Below are positions 1 through 12,678 of a stretch of 64,000 bases of DNA, in pieces; within the stretch, counting starts at the first letter, position 1; the number at the start of each line of letters is the position of its first letter. The DNA is from Nannobrachium achirus. Taxonomy: Eukaryota > Chordata > Actinopteri > Myctophiformes > Myctophidae. The position numbers were made by a program, and so were the translations under genes. The notes beneath the pieces are model-generated. The model was not told the DNA's origin. It did no database searches and saw only the letters and a program-made list of their open reading frames with translations. The stretch covers positions 36,284,580 through 36,348,579 of the forward strand of contig OY997649.1 of assembly GCA_963921795.1 (NCBI GenBank), in the 5' to 3' direction.

Positions 1-623
1 GTTTTGTTTTTGAGTGGTGCAAACCGCTCCTATAAGTGGCTGTGCATGTGTCTGTAGCCTTTTCCGTCAGCGTTTTGCCATAGCAAAACGTGTGTGTAGC
101 ATACCCTGTACATCCTAGACTCAAATCCTAGTCTGAAGACGTTATGCAAGCACGACCACCGCTCACTTCACATTGGGTGTGATCTTTTACTGATGAATTG
201 GATTTCTGATCAATTCTGAGTACATCCATGCCTGTCCATGGTCCTCATCCATAGACAACCATACATCTATTAACCACTTTCAACCTGGCATCCCTATTAT
301 GGGCACGTCATTATAGGCAAACTTTTTCAAACATCCCCACCCTCCCCAAATAGTGGATCTATCTACAAGCTCACAAAATGTTGTGTCGGGACATTTGTAG
401 ATCCACAATCTTCTCTACTTTGAAAACGGGATGTAAATAGCCTAGTAGTACATCTTTGCCACTGCCTATTCTTTCTAAAATGACGCCTCTGGGTGGAGAT
501 CTGATTTGTCTGACAATGCGAGCGAGACTAGACACATTCAAACTCCCCCGCTTCACAGCAAGTTGCCAAAATTGAGTCGAGGCTGGGGTAGCATTCCCAG
601 ATACCCAACTGTGTGCCTCTCTT

Positions 624-1190
624 CTAGACTCTAGCTGAGGTAGTCCTTCTCCCTACTCTTCTGCTCCCACTTCTTGTGCTTATGTTGTAGGTAGAAGAGA
701 TGTGGTCCCCAGCAGCCATCGTCGCCACCAAAGGCGCTCTGTTGCTGCTGGTCCTGCAGCCGTTGCTGGTCCTGCACTCCTGGAGGGCCTCAAAGTAGGT
801 GGCCTGCACAGGCTTGTGACACTGCAATACTTGGATTGCCTCATCTTTTTTAAACCACTCCCTTTTTCTTCCGATGTTGACAGAGTCCTCCCAATCGTCC
901 AACAGCTCCGTCACAACCATGGCATAGACGTACGTTCTGTGTTTCCTCTTTCGGTTCTCAAATACTCCAATTAAGCGACCTATAGTCCCCTTTATGCCAG
1001 CCTCTTCACACACTTCTCGAGCTGCGGCAACATTGGGCTCCTCCTCTGGCTCTATTCCTCCACCAGGGACAACCCATCTATCAGGATGCCGACTACTGCT
1101 CACCAGCATCACCTCCTCTTCCGTCTCGCTCTTGAAGCACAGACACGCGGCCCGTTTCTTGTAGCCGTCCCCGTCGTACGTCTTCACCAT
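624..1190 (-). CDS. NUDT3/NUDT4-like diphosphoinositol polyphosphate phosphohydrolase, intronless retrocopy
   Basis: A 188-residue uninterrupted frame starts within the family's N-terminal YDGDGYKKRAACLCFKS block. The complete Nudix box is at residues 44-66 (G44, E50, R58, E59, E62, E63, G65). The conserved EDSVNIGRKREWFK segment and CHKPVQA follow. Enzymes of this family hydrolyse inositol pyrophosphates and diadenosine polyphosphates in the cytosol. Normal vertebrate NUDT3/NUDT4 genes are split into several exons; here everything is one frame inside an egflam intron on the same strand, so a processed retrocopy is the best reading. Two oddities: the usual first residues before the YDGDG block are missing, and the tail carries a small CRTSNG/CRTSSN duplication before APLVATM. 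I could not find a poly-A tract or target duplication. The frame is intact, so it may be expressed or simply young. Confidence 0.85.
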   Translation of the reverse strand: MVKTYDGDGYKKRAACLCFKSETEEEVMLVSSSRHPDRWVVPGGGIEPEEEPNVAAAREVCEEAGIKGTIGRLIGVFENRKRKHRTYVYAMVVTELLDDWEDSVNIGRKREWFKKDEAIQVLQCHKPVQATYFEALQECRTSNGCRTSSNRAPLVATMAAGDHISSTYNISTRSGSRRVGRRTTSARV

Positions 1191-1440
1191 TGCAACAGGT
1201 GCGAGGATTGAGAATGCCTTTCCTTAAAGAACGCTGTGCAGCAGCTGTACCACTCCTCGCATAAGTCAGAGTAAAAGATTGTAGTCCAGCAGTTCACCTG
1301 ATTTATATATTAACTGCTGGCCAGATGTGACTCGTCACAACGTATTGATGACATTGCCTTACCTTATAAGGTGCTTTGCTCTTTAAGAGTCAGTCAGATC
1401 GGCAGTTGTCCTCGACCGCTGAGCCGACTGATATGCCCAA

Positions 1441-1690
1441 TTGCCCATATATGGATATCTCTGTATCTGTCAGTCCTTGTCCCTTAAGCGGTGAAAGCCG
1501 CTTCCAAGGAGTGGCTTTGTGTGTCCCATGTGTGTCCCCCACATCCATATATGGTCATTTCAGTCCAGAATGAACAGGTTTTATCTGTCCGTAAATGTGT
1601 GTCCCATGTGTGTCCCCCACGTCCATATATGGTCATTTCAGTCCAGAATGAACAGGTTTTATCTGTCCCGTACGTCCAGAATATGTGTGT
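1441..1690. repeat. CCATATATGG minisatellite, two full 78-bp units plus a fragment
   Basis: Two near-identical units starting near 1519 and 1597 share GTGTGTCCCATG, CCATATATGG and AATGAACAGG with a 78-bp period. A third CCATATATGG lies at 1445-1454. It is related by this core to arrays at 20.3-21.2, 24.4-24.8, 51.0 and 59.4-59.8 kb. Small open frames across it are incidental. Confidence 0.7.
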
Positions 1691-3043
1691 AGTGTCCGTC
1701 CCGGTCTGATGATTGGATGATTAAAAATGTCCAATGAGACCATACTTTGAGGATTGGTCAAGCTTCACATGACAATTCGGCCCTCCAGATAAAATCATTC
1801 AGAATTCAGAATTCAGAATTCCGAGCTCTGGAACTCTAGAACACATACCGCTTCACTTCGAACCGAATGTATAAGAGTTCATAGCTCTAGAATACATAGA
1901 ATAAAAGTTCACCGCTTCACTTCGAACCGAGGTTTGATTTTTATGGAGCAGACTGATTTGTTTGCTCACAAACAATAAAATACTGCTCAAAGTAATTTAT
2001 TAGAACGTATCAACACATTTACTTTTCTAAAATGTAGTAACCTAACCCTCATCCACAGCTTTATCAAATACAGAAAGACTACGATGTCTTTCCGGCCAGG
2101 ACAGAAAAGAATGTCCAGTAGGATCTCGTCATTCAGTTATGATGTCAATGGGGAAAAAATGCATGTTGCTCCAGGAGCATTCATTGATGCAATGAGGATC
2201 TAAAGAGTTGCTAAATAGTAGGAATGAAAAAGAATGATATTTAACTCTTATACTGCTTTGAACGTTCCCGTTCGCCCCATTTTTGACAGCGGCGCAATGC
2301 CAATTGTACGTTCTTTGGCTCGTTCTTTTGTACCTTGGTTTGATGTCTGTAAACTGATGAGGGGTCGCGCGGGTGTGTACCGTTGAAACAGCTCCCGTAA
2401 AAGTACTCTCAAAAACCCACTGGACGTTAGCATCAATGGAGTAACAAAACACTTCCATGTGATTTCCTCTGGATCTATTGCTCTGCAGCGACTGAGCTGC
2501 CTTGACAAACGGGAGCCTACTGAGACCATTTTCACATTAATTCTTGCATGAGGCTGCCCTCTACTGCTGGTAGAGCCACGGTACACCTCTTTAAGGAGAA
2601 AATTAAAAAATAATAATGAAAAAAATAATAATAATACATCTTTGTCTATAACATCGCAAAGGTAAGGTGCTTTTGCTGGCACAAAACCCAATAATAAATA
2701 ACAACATCTGGCAGGGAAAAAGTTAAGCAGCAATTTCTTAAGGCCATGTGCGCATGCTTGGCCATGTGCAGCTGGCTACAGGGTCTGTTGATTGTTTACT
2801 CAGTCATTGATACACTTAGGCACATTACAGATAGAGCCAGAGGAACACACGGCTGTTGTCTTATTAGCACAAAGACCTTAGCTTGGTGAACTCCAACCTG
2901 GAGTCTGCAGTGTCTCTCCCCCAAACTGTCTGTCTCACCAGCTGTGCTAACATTTAAATATTTTTTGCATCTAAAGATAATAATCAAAACTACGCTGCAT
3001 TTCGACAATGGAGCGTCGGCAGGATAGCGCCTCACCCCACGGA

Positions 3044-3068
3044 GGTTAGGGTTAGGGTTAGGGTTAGG
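3044..3068 (+). repeat. Short telomere-like (GGTTAG)n tract
   Basis: Four consecutive GGTTAG units lie in an egflam intron. At 25 bp this is too short to be a telomere; it is probably an interstitial microsatellite. A degenerate counterpart lies at 43991-44060. Confidence 0.8.
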
Positions 3069-3537
3069 TTTGGTTGTCGAAAAGATGACATTTAGAAACA
3101 GCTAAACGCTCCCTCCCTCCCAGGCTACCTGAATGGTGCTAATAGTTAGCCTGTGATCCAGCCTGCTACGCTACATTCGGTGGAGTTTTCTTTTCTCACT
3201 TTGCTTATGATGATGAATGATAAGAAACGAAATTAGAAGAAAAAGAAAAAAGCCGTAAATTGTAGCTAGCCTGGATCCCAGGCTAGCTAATAGTTGCTAC
3301 TTGCTACTACTACTTTGATTAGGGATTTTCAGCAATACAGATGCGATGCATTCCATGTAGTCTACATGACAGTTACCCTTTAAGTTTAACAAAGCATATT
3401 TAGGCTATACTGTGTACAACAAGTCAAAACTCTTACACACCATAATGTGGTAGTTTTTCAAATGAAGCCATTGAGCTACACAGCATGTTAACCATGATAC
3501 AACAGTAGTGTATTTTAACTAAGAGAACGGTACTCAC

Positions 3538-6382
3538 AAAGCTTGCTTGCCCATCAAATTGTCCCTGAAAGATAGAACAGAGGTAAGCTTGTTAGTAATT
3601 TACTGTAAATATTTGAGGTTAAAAACAACACTGGATGTTAATGAGTACCATTCTATAAAGGCCTCATGCTTATAATTAACTCTGAATAAAGCCCCAAAAG
3701 CCATTTTTTAAGACCAATCATTTCCCAGAACTTTTGTTAAAGTCATGTGTGTCACTGTGTTACATTATTTTTTGTTCTCTTTTTGGTGACACCTCTCATA
3801 GCAGCATTTGTCTATACCTTATTGTAAAGTGTTACCTATAATATAATTTTCTTTTTTTTACAGATAATTGAATCTTGACCATCAGGTCCAAATTCGTGTC
3901 AGATCCTGTGTCTAGGAGACACCTTTGAAGTTTGACTCAATCTAAATGTATCAATAAAAGAGCAGCGATACTCTAACATACAGATTTTACTTGACTGTTT
4001 TTTTTTATAGATTGGACACATTTACATTTTATTCATAAATAATAAGTTACATAGTGCTGCTTTAAAATAATTTATATAAAGAGTAAAACATTCTAATCAA
4101 TTTGAAAACCAGAAGAAAAACTGCTGGGCAATTAATAGTACAATTTACAATGTAGACGTTTAGCAGACACTCTTATCTAGAACGACTTACAAGTGCGAGA
4201 CTGGAGTGACCAGAGTAAGCATGAACCCTAATCAACAAACAGGGTAAATAGTCAAACTAGGGTTTGACTATTTACTAGGGTGTAGGGTGCTGAGAGAACA
4301 ATGTAGTGCCTCAAAGAAACTAAGATACCAGGTAACAATTAACCTAGCATCTGTCCAAATAACATGCTATTTAAATAAAATGTAACATTGCAGTCAAGAT
4401 CAGATCACATAGCATTTCTTGTCTACAGTATATTTGACCAGCCCCAGCGGAGAGGGGTATTTGTTTTCATCTGGATTGTCTGTTTGTTAAAGAAAACGGC
4501 CACCCAGAGTAACAAAGATCAAAATATTCTGAAGGTATGGGGGTGCCATGCCTTTGGTTGCTTTGTAGGCAAATACCAGTATTTTCTACTAGGTCTGGGT
4601 GTGTGAAGCAAATAGAATGGAACCGTTAAGGTCCATTCTTTAGTAAGCAGTGCTTGGTGTATGATTTTTACTCAATTAAACATGATGCTCTTAACTACAC
4701 ATTTCATTTTCTCCCATCTCTATTATGTTTTAGGAAGAAGTAGTATTGCTCCAAATAAGAACCATAGATAGTCTGTGACAAGGATGAAATATGTTTCAAT
4801 ACAATTTAAAAAAAAAACATAAAGGATAGAGACATGTTTAATGTTATCAGCAATCGATAGTCACGTCACATAATGTGTCTTCCTAATTATTGATTACATG
4901 ACCTTTGACCTGGGGCTACTGTATCTTGAAAAGGTCAAACTCAATCACTGGTTTGTCCAAAATGGAACAAAAAGGCAGAGCTCGCGCGCGCGCTGGTGTC
5001 TGTTCTGAGTTAAGGGAGGAGAGGTTTGTGGTACCTGGCAGCAGTTTGGTGACATGTTTGACCAGTTATAATATGAATGAAAATGTTAATGTTTTACTTG
5101 TTATCAATTAGAGTCCAGGGTAAAGTGCTGGATAACAAATGAAATGTCCAAGAAAGGAAGGGATATCTCATCAATTCATTTAGGTTCAGAAGGTGAAATT
5201 TGTTTAAGTTCCATCGTTTTTTTTCGATTAAAAAAAGAAAGGGAAGAAGAAGAGGGGAGGGGGTGCATCAGGTACCTGATGAAAACCAGACGATCGGAAT
5301 GTTGTACAGTACATTCTAATACAATGACACAGTGGCAGCATCCCTAACAATGTGCGGATATTCCTTACTTTCCTGGACTTGTAATCAATACACATACATT
5401 TTTGATGAAATATTATAGTGTACTCACAGTGGCCAGCATGTCCAAGCTGAGAGGAACCTCCAGCAAGGACGCACTACTGACAGGATTATTATTCTTCATT
5501 TCTGTGTAGAACACCTGTAAAGACACACACAGCACAATAGATAAATAGTCATGAAGTGCATCAGACTACTTTTTAACAGAGTTTAGAGTGTGAAAGACCT
5601 TGAGAAAGAAACTATTCACGAGTCCTTCCCCTCTCTTCTTATCGATTTCAATGAAAATGGGATGTCAAGGATTGGTATTGCAACTTATGCCAGATAGCAT
5701 AAGGCGGATAGCCTCGCTCGCTCCCATTTCAGTCATACTTCAGTCACAAGAACTAAACGGCAGACAGAGTGATAAAGCCACCTGACTGCTTCTGTGTATG
5801 AAAGAGATTGTGCACTTCACTACTCGGTTTCACAGCTTAGCTGGAGGCAAAACAAGGGAATGATTGAGTGACCACATATGGGGACTTCAAAGTATTTCTA
5901 TGGGGGGATATGGTCAATCGCAGCCACAGGGAGGGTTCTAGCAACAGCATGCGTGATTTTTTTAGTTGTATTTATGACCCTTTGAAGAGACTTTTATATC
6001 TGTGACCGGGGGGGGGGGGGGGGGGGGGGGGGCAATGGAGAGACACTCACTCACTTCTAAAAATAGGATTTTGTATTCGTCAATAAAAGTTTGTGTTCAT
6101 ATACAGTATATTATCAGTGTGACATAATAGTGACATTTTTTATTGATGGTCAAAGCAGGTTGAAGCAGTTAATACAGTAGTTTTCATTAGTAGTAGTTGC
6201 AAGTTTCAGTCCTGCACAAACATAAGACAAAATTCAAGTGCTGCCTGTGTTTTCATATTTGTCAAGGTGTCAAAATATTGCATATTGCATGTGGATGTTT
6301 TCTTATTGTGCGCGTGCATTCATTATATGTGCGCTCCCCCACTTCTAAAAGTATCTTTTGAGAGGCCACCAGCAGGTTTTTG

Positions 6383-6449
<67 letters not shown>

Positions 6450-9400
6450 TCTAGTCTTTTAGTACAGCTGTGATGTTGTGCAAACCAAAAGAGGTTTGTC
6501 AGAGATGTGGTTTCCCAGGAATGTTAAACTATGAACCCTTTCCACAGTCTCCATTTATGAATAGTGGGGGGTAAGGGTTGTCTGATTTGTACAGTCTGAA
6601 AGTTCCGTGTTTTTTGTGGTGTTCAGTGGCAGTGTGTTTGCTGAACAGAGGTTTCTGGACCTCGTCTCTGGTCAGACTCATCTCCCCCTGAGATGAGTCT
6701 GACCACAGATATTTCTAATAAGTTTAGCAGAGAAAGTAGAGTTGGTATGTCAACAAAATATATGTTAGGAATATCATATTATATGGTATGTGTTTGTTTC
6801 AAATTGTGAGTCTGTTTTTCCTGCTTGACCTGAAAGTATTTTGGCTCAGCTCAGCACGTTTTCAAGTATAAATGTTGTTTTAGTGCAACTGAGTGACCAG
6901 GCTTGATTTCTGACTTTCATTTTGGCCAAGGTTTCTCTATTTTGAAGTGCAAAAGTAATCCCAAACATTTGACATGACCATGAACATGAAGACAAGGAGC
7001 AAATACTATGTAAATAAATACAGGCTTATGTATGAACTGCCAAAGTCATTGGCTAATTGAACCCACATGCTAATCTATGAGTGGTCTGCTTGCTAGTTAG
7101 CTAGCTTGTTAATCCTCTTAGCACAGACATTATGGTCAAAAGTAGAGCACACACTGTCAAACTGATCCAGACTCCATTAATGGCTTCCTCAAAACAAATA
7201 CATGGATGGGTGGATGGATGGATGGGTGGATGGATGGATGGATGGATGGATGGATGGAAGGAAGGAAGGAAGGAAGGAAGGAAGGAAGGAAGGAAGGAAG
7301 GAAGGAAGGAAGGAAGGAAGTATCCTTTACAAACCTACTAGTACACTATTGTGACATGACAGTTTATTAAGACATTTTGCTGGACTGTTGCTTTTTATGT
7401 CTGCTCAACTCTGCTTCACTCTGACACTATAATCAGTCATTCTTTTCTGCCAGCAACTGCATTTTATCTTTACACCATATGTGACAATTCCCAGGAACTC
7501 ATTTGCTATTCCTGCATAGAAAATGTGCACATAATATTTTGCATTGGATGAATTTATGTGTTTATTGTCCTTGTTCAGTTATAGTTCATTGTATGTGGTG
7601 TGTTTTTTAAGTCACCATGAGTGATTTATTTTTGATTTATAGATCGAGTTTTCCCTCTGGGACTCCTTGCTGCACAAGAAACACAGAGGATACACACAGA
7701 TAGTGGCCCTACCATGGTGCTAATGTAACGGAGGTGATCCGAACCTCCCCACCCGGCTTCGGACCCGGGTCTCCCGCATGAAAGTCCAATATCTTAACCA
7801 TTACTCCAAAGGGATATCCCTATGGAACGAGGGCAGATACTAGACTTTTGAGGCTTCAGGCTGGGGTTGCGACTCTCTCCGCCACACTCACCCCCCTTTG
7901 ACCTTCTCCTACGGGGAAGCCCGGATCCGGGTCACGGCACCAATGTAACGGAGGTGATCCGAAGCTCCCCACCCGGCTTCGAACCCGGGTCTCCAGCATG
8001 AAAGTCCAATATCTTAACCATTACTCCAAAGGGATATCCCTATGGAACAAGGGCAGATACTAGACTTTTGAGGCTTCCGGCTGGGGCTGCGACTCTCTCC
8101 GCCACACTAGTAAGCCTGAGTAGAGATGGGACGTTCGCGAACGCGGCGCATTGTGATCGGCTATTTTGTGATCGGCTATTTCTTTTGGGTTGAAGTGATT
8201 TGTAATTATAATCAAAATCCACAAAGTAACTAGTAACTAAAATGAGCCAGTCTTTTGAACGGTTCTTTGAAAGGAACAGATCCCAGAGATCCAGCTCACT
8301 TCAAAGAACCATAAATCCCATCTCTAAGCCTGAGGCAGCATGCAAACTCCCTTCTAGCCAACGTACAATCCCTGGATAACAAGCTGTGCAAGTTGAGAGC
8401 AAGCATCTCCCTCCTGCTGGGAACAAAATATTGTAACATGTGCCTTAAGGCTAGTATATACCAGACCAACATTGTGTAGTCAAGCTGTCGACAAGCGTCT
8501 ATGGCCAAACATTGGTAGAATGCAGGCTGGGAGGTGGAGATTATGTGTTTACTGTACCTTGTATCCAGTAATGGTGCTAACATGACGTCTGGGCATCTTC
8601 CATCGCACGCTGAAGGCTGTGCAGTTCACTGTGTCTAGCTGAATATCCAATGGAGGGCTCAGACGATCTGATTAAGAGAAACAGACAAAATGAATGAGCT
8701 CATACAATTATAAAGGATAAGAAAGCTATGTAATTATATGGATTTGGGGTCGGGATCCTTGTAGAAACGGCATGGATCCAAAGTGAATCTCGGACTTCAT
8801 GTGACCAGCTATATAATATCTGGAGTGGGAACAGAAAATCGACCAACTTATTTCAGTTAAGGTTGCTCACTCAGTGCATACGTAGGGACAACCGCTCCTT
8901 CTGGGTATTGTCACATCAGCGAGGTTTCAACAAATACGCTTTAGTGTCCTTAATGCGTCTACGTCACAAACTATCACCACAAGCGAGCCTATGTTTCAAG
9001 CCCATGAATTGGTGAGGTGAAGCTTACAGTAGAGTTGGCCACTTGATTCAAAAAGCCGTCATCTATGACATCAGTCAACGTTAGACGTATCTGTGACGTA
9101 CATGTATGTTTCTAAATTTGGGTTTCGTAAAATTTAAGTTCAATATTTGAAAAGGTACAGTATATGTGGAGATGCTTCTGAGGTTTACTGGCAACTTGCA
9201 TTAGTTGCATACAACATTTGGCGCTGATCGGGCAGTGGTTTGCAAGATTAGCTCTGGACAGACAGACACACTGTCAAACAGAGCCTGTCTAGACGGCTTG
9301 CCAGCGGCTGCATGGAATCGCACCTAGGGGGTGAAAACTGCCAGCTCAAGCTCCAGCACCTCTTGTCCGGTTGACCGGCGCTGACTGTTTCAGGCCAAAA

Positions 9401-11333
9401 CATAATCATGTCTTCAAGGCAGGCACTGTTTCATGAGTCATGCAGACTCAAGAGGAAATTTGGAATTTCTTTTGAATGAGGATGGTCAACAGTTTAAAGG
9501 TGTGTAAATTATATTGCTAGCTACACACAGTGGCATTACCCCCTAAAGCACAACTACAGGGGCAATAAGAGCTTTTCACGACTTGACGACTAGAAGGTCT
9601 AGCAGTTAAACTAAACTTCTGTGTTCATTTAACTCGGAGTGTACACATAATACCAAATAGACCCACTCTCAGAATTACAAATGGATAAATTAACACAGAT
9701 GATTTTACTATATGTAGTCAGATAACCTAAAGTATCAAAGGTGCACTCAATATTCTCAGATAGCAGAATGCTCTGAATAGGGTTAGGGTTGGCTCTCAGA
9801 ACAACAATTTCAATACAATTACTATTTACTGTTTTAATGGTATCACTATCAATGTTTTTAAATAATTATGAATATTATCCTCAGTCAAAGCTAGATATTC
9901 GGAAAAACTGAATTTCTTGACTGACTCACTGAAAAATGATTATGAACACGTTTCTATGACATTTCTATTTCACATCTTGAATTTGACAGTATTTCTAACG
10001 GTTCTGACTGGAACACACAAACTGAATACCTTATCAAGCTCAATTGGGATGCTCTGAAGGTATGACTATTGAAAACACAAAACTTTGATAACTTAAACAT
10101 TGTTTCAGTGTTTACTTAAGAGAAATCTGGTCCAAATCTTCAAAACAGACCCTGTTATTTCCAAATGAGTCACCTGATATGACTCATCTGGACATCTTTG
10201 AGATGAGATGCGATGCCCTCCACTTTCAGAATTGGACCAAAATAATCTCAATCCATTCTCCAATAGTCATCATCACTGCTACTTGGCAATTGGCATGCAT
10301 GAATTTAAGAAGTTGGTTGTGTGGTCCCTCGTTCTAGAATTTCTAGGGACAACGCAAATAATACCACTGTAGAATCTGCTTCCCTAGTACCTCTCTTATT
10401 TGTGTGCATTATTAGACCAGTGGTTCTCAAAGTGGGGTCCAGGGACTCTCAGGGTTCCTTGAGGGATAAATTGACCCTCACAAGTCTGTAACTCTGACAG
10501 TATACAAATGGAACCAAATGGACCCACTGTCAAAGTTAAGGGGATCCTTGAAATGTAAGTTTGAAAAACATATTGGGAGACAGCCTACACTCAGTGAAAT
10601 TGCGGCTGTGACTGTTGTTCTGACCTTATGTCAATTTGTGTTGATTTACTGCTGATTATAGATTGAATGATTGATTGATGAATTGATTGATTGATTGAAT
10701 ACTTTATTAGAAGTTTGCATAGGAAAGGGTACAGGACAGTACTGATACAAAGTCAACTAAAAGGATAAAGACCACAAGAAAGCTCAATGGCTTGTTTAAA
10801 TTGGGGTCCCTTTGTACTCAATTCATACAAAGAATATTGAAATGAGGTAGGTAAATACAGCTGTGGCTGCTGTGCTGTCCACTGTCCAGTGCTGAAAAGG
10901 GCTAGTCGAAATCACCTACCAGCAAAATGTCACAGATGTGACGCCTTTCACAAAAAGTGATAGCCTACTATGTTGAATTGTATAGTGAAGACCACCAAAT
11001 ATAGCTGTGTTAATCCAACAGAGATATAGGGCAATTGTCTAATGCTCTAATCAAACTTAATGGAACGTTTTGCACGTTTGACTAACAGTAATAATATGCC
11101 ACGTGATATAATATAGATTTTTTTTTGTGTTTGTTGTTGTGTTAGGAGCGAGTAGTGATAACACACTAGTATTACAATGCTATTGTAAACCTTACCTTTA
11201 TAATAATTTGAATTATGTAGGCCCACTTACCCGATCTCCGGACGTTTGGTGTCTTTTTTGCGCAGATACAAATGTTGACAATGCACATCGTGAAAAGAAG
11301 TAAGCATAAACAACTTTTTTCTTTAAACTCCAT
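3538..11333 (-). CDS. egflam: Pikachurin (EGFLAM), 5' part: signal peptide and first FN3 domain, partial
   Basis: Four minus-strand coding exons, read by eye with GT/AG borders and consistent phases: 11333-11231 (34 codons plus 1 nt, ends at GTAAGT), 8667-8558, 5514-5428 and a 27-nt exon 3564-3538. Exon 1 encodes a Met followed by a hydrophobic leader ([14 protein letters not shown]), a signal peptide. Exon 2 encodes [19 protein letters not shown] and [14 protein letters not shown]; exon 3 begins [10 protein letters not shown] and ends SLDMLAT. This matches my recollection of the start of EGFLAM (PPLDIKL, NCTAFSIQWKMPR, GYTVFYSEV, VPLSRD), the first fibronectin III domain. Pikachurin is a secreted matrix protein that links dystroglycan to the photoreceptor ribbon synapse. 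The second FN3, EGF and laminin-G domains must lie left of this window; I found no further exon in 1-3537. Its divergent neighbour gdnf agrees with vertebrate synteny. The 27-nt exon is the least certain. Confidence 0.85.
3565..5427. other. egflam intron, no gene seen
   Basis: AT-rich intron between the third and fourth egflam exons. Around 4145-4200 is a fragment resembling the dispersed fish motif with CGACTTACAAGTG, probably a MITE remnant. Nothing else recognised. Confidence 0.5.
6008..7320. repeat. Cluster of simple repeats in an egflam intron
   Basis: A 25-base G run lies at 6008-6032, (TA)n at about 6385-6447, (ATGG)n from 7203 changing into (AAGG)n up to 7320. Frames translated through them (YIYIYI, GWMDGW, EGRKEG) are artefacts. 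Confidence 0.9.
7723..8113 (-). repeat. Tandem pair of 220-bp tRNA-derived (tRNA-Glu-like) repeats
   Basis: Two direct copies begin at 7723 and 7943. Read on the minus strand each has a tRNA-like core: a box-A-like stretch around GTAATGGTTAAG, a loop containing CTTTCAT (a Glu-type TTC anticodon position), and a box-B-like GGGTTCGAAGCC in the copy at about 7990 (GGGTCCGAAGCC in the other). The cloverleaf is imperfect, so this is a tRNA-derived SINE or fossil tRNA rather than a working gene. The second copy is cut at its left by the hAT MITE that follows. Confidence 0.6.
8121..8326. mobile_element. hAT-type MITE, 206 bp, with perfect 8-bp target duplication
   Basis: Ends are TAGAGATGGGA and TCCCATCTCTA, an 11-bp inverted repeat, flanked on both sides by AGCCTGAG (8113-8120 and 8327-8334). 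An 8-bp duplication is the hAT signature. No coding capacity. It lies in the intron between egflam exons 2 and 3. Confidence 0.85.
8668..11230. other. First egflam intron, no gene seen
   Basis: Mostly unique AT-rich sequence. A fragment of the hAT family beginning AGTGGTTCTCAAAG lies near 10430-10500, and a LINE-type tail at 10677-10830. No frame with recognisable similarity. Confidence 0.5.
10677..10830 (-). mobile_element. 3' end of a LINE/SINE family with (ATCA)n tail
   Basis: On the minus strand it runs through TTTCCTATGCAAAC, TAATAAAGT and a tail of CAATCAATCAATCA. The same 3' block occurs on the plus strand at about 33730-33944, 52195-52431 and 56200-56404. Short terminal tandem tails of this type are typical of L2/CR1-like LINEs or SINEs that share their tails. 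Truncated, non-coding. Confidence 0.65.
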
Positions 11334-12036
<703 letters not shown>

Positions 12037-12080
12037 AACGGTAGGTTCCGTACGGAACCATTGTTTACTTAGATATGGAA

Positions 12081-12238
12081 GGATGACCTCCCACTTGGGT
12101 AATGACGCCCCCTGGCGATCATTCAGAGAAACTACTTCAGCTCCCGTACTAACGTAGGTAGGAAGGGCCTGTCACTCAAACCAGAGTGACCCGCCTCCAG
12201 GCTATATAAGCCCCCGGAGGCGGAAGTAACATCCTCTT
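12081..12238. repeat. DIRS inverted terminal repeat, left (3' side of element)
   Basis: Exact reverse complement of 18976-19133 as far as I can read. It contains TATATAA at 12203-12209, so the two terminal repeats point promoters toward each other. The outer extension 12037-12080 is unique to this side and is repeated, inverted, in the internal complementary region. Confidence 0.93.
12203..12209 (+). promoter_or_regulatory. TATA box in left DIRS terminal repeat
   Basis: TATATAA within GGCTATATAAGCC. It is oriented inward on the plus strand and would produce RNA antisense to the element's genes if active. Confidence 0.45.
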
Positions 12239-12281
12239 AATACCACTCTCTGCCACATTCAGTGAAACAGAGGGGCATTAC

Positions 12282-12375
12282 GTGGGAGGTCATCCTTCCA
12301 TATCTAAGTAAACAATGGTTCCGTACGGAACCTACCGTTTACTGTCAATATTCCAGGATGACCTCCCACTTGGGA
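12282..12375. repeat. DIRS internal complementary region
   Basis: Positions 12282-12339 are the inverted copy of the left outer end 12037-12094 (58 bp). Positions 12337-12375 are the inverted copy of the right outer end 19114-19152. They overlap only at GTT 12337-12339. The region therefore reads as a template of the joined element ends, as in DIRS-1, where it is thought to let the incomplete ends be completed on a circular intermediate. Confidence 0.92.
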
Positions 12376-12678
12376 TTCTTAAACTCCCCTCTAAGCCACA
12401 ACCTACTCTCATACCCCCACACACCCCTCATACGGGTGAGCACAGCCCAAACGGGCGTGACCCATCACCCAGAAGGTCCCAGGCCCACCGGACCTGGGTG
12501 TGAAGGCATGAGAAAATAAAGAGAGACCCTGACAGACCGAAGTCCGCCTCATTCAACTAAATGAAAAGGACAAGTCCGCCTTATAAGTAAGACACACTAT
12601 ATAAGGAAAACACAGGGTCCCCCCAAAATACCCCAGGTGGCTACATGCCCACCTGTGGGAGGGGAAGATCCGACTCCT

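Noticed and set aside
702..974. 90-codon plus-strand frame
   Set aside because: It is antisense to the Nudix retrocopy and has no motif of its own.
3044..3068. Chromosome-end telomere
   Set aside because: Only four units, inside an intron, with ordinary sequence on both sides.
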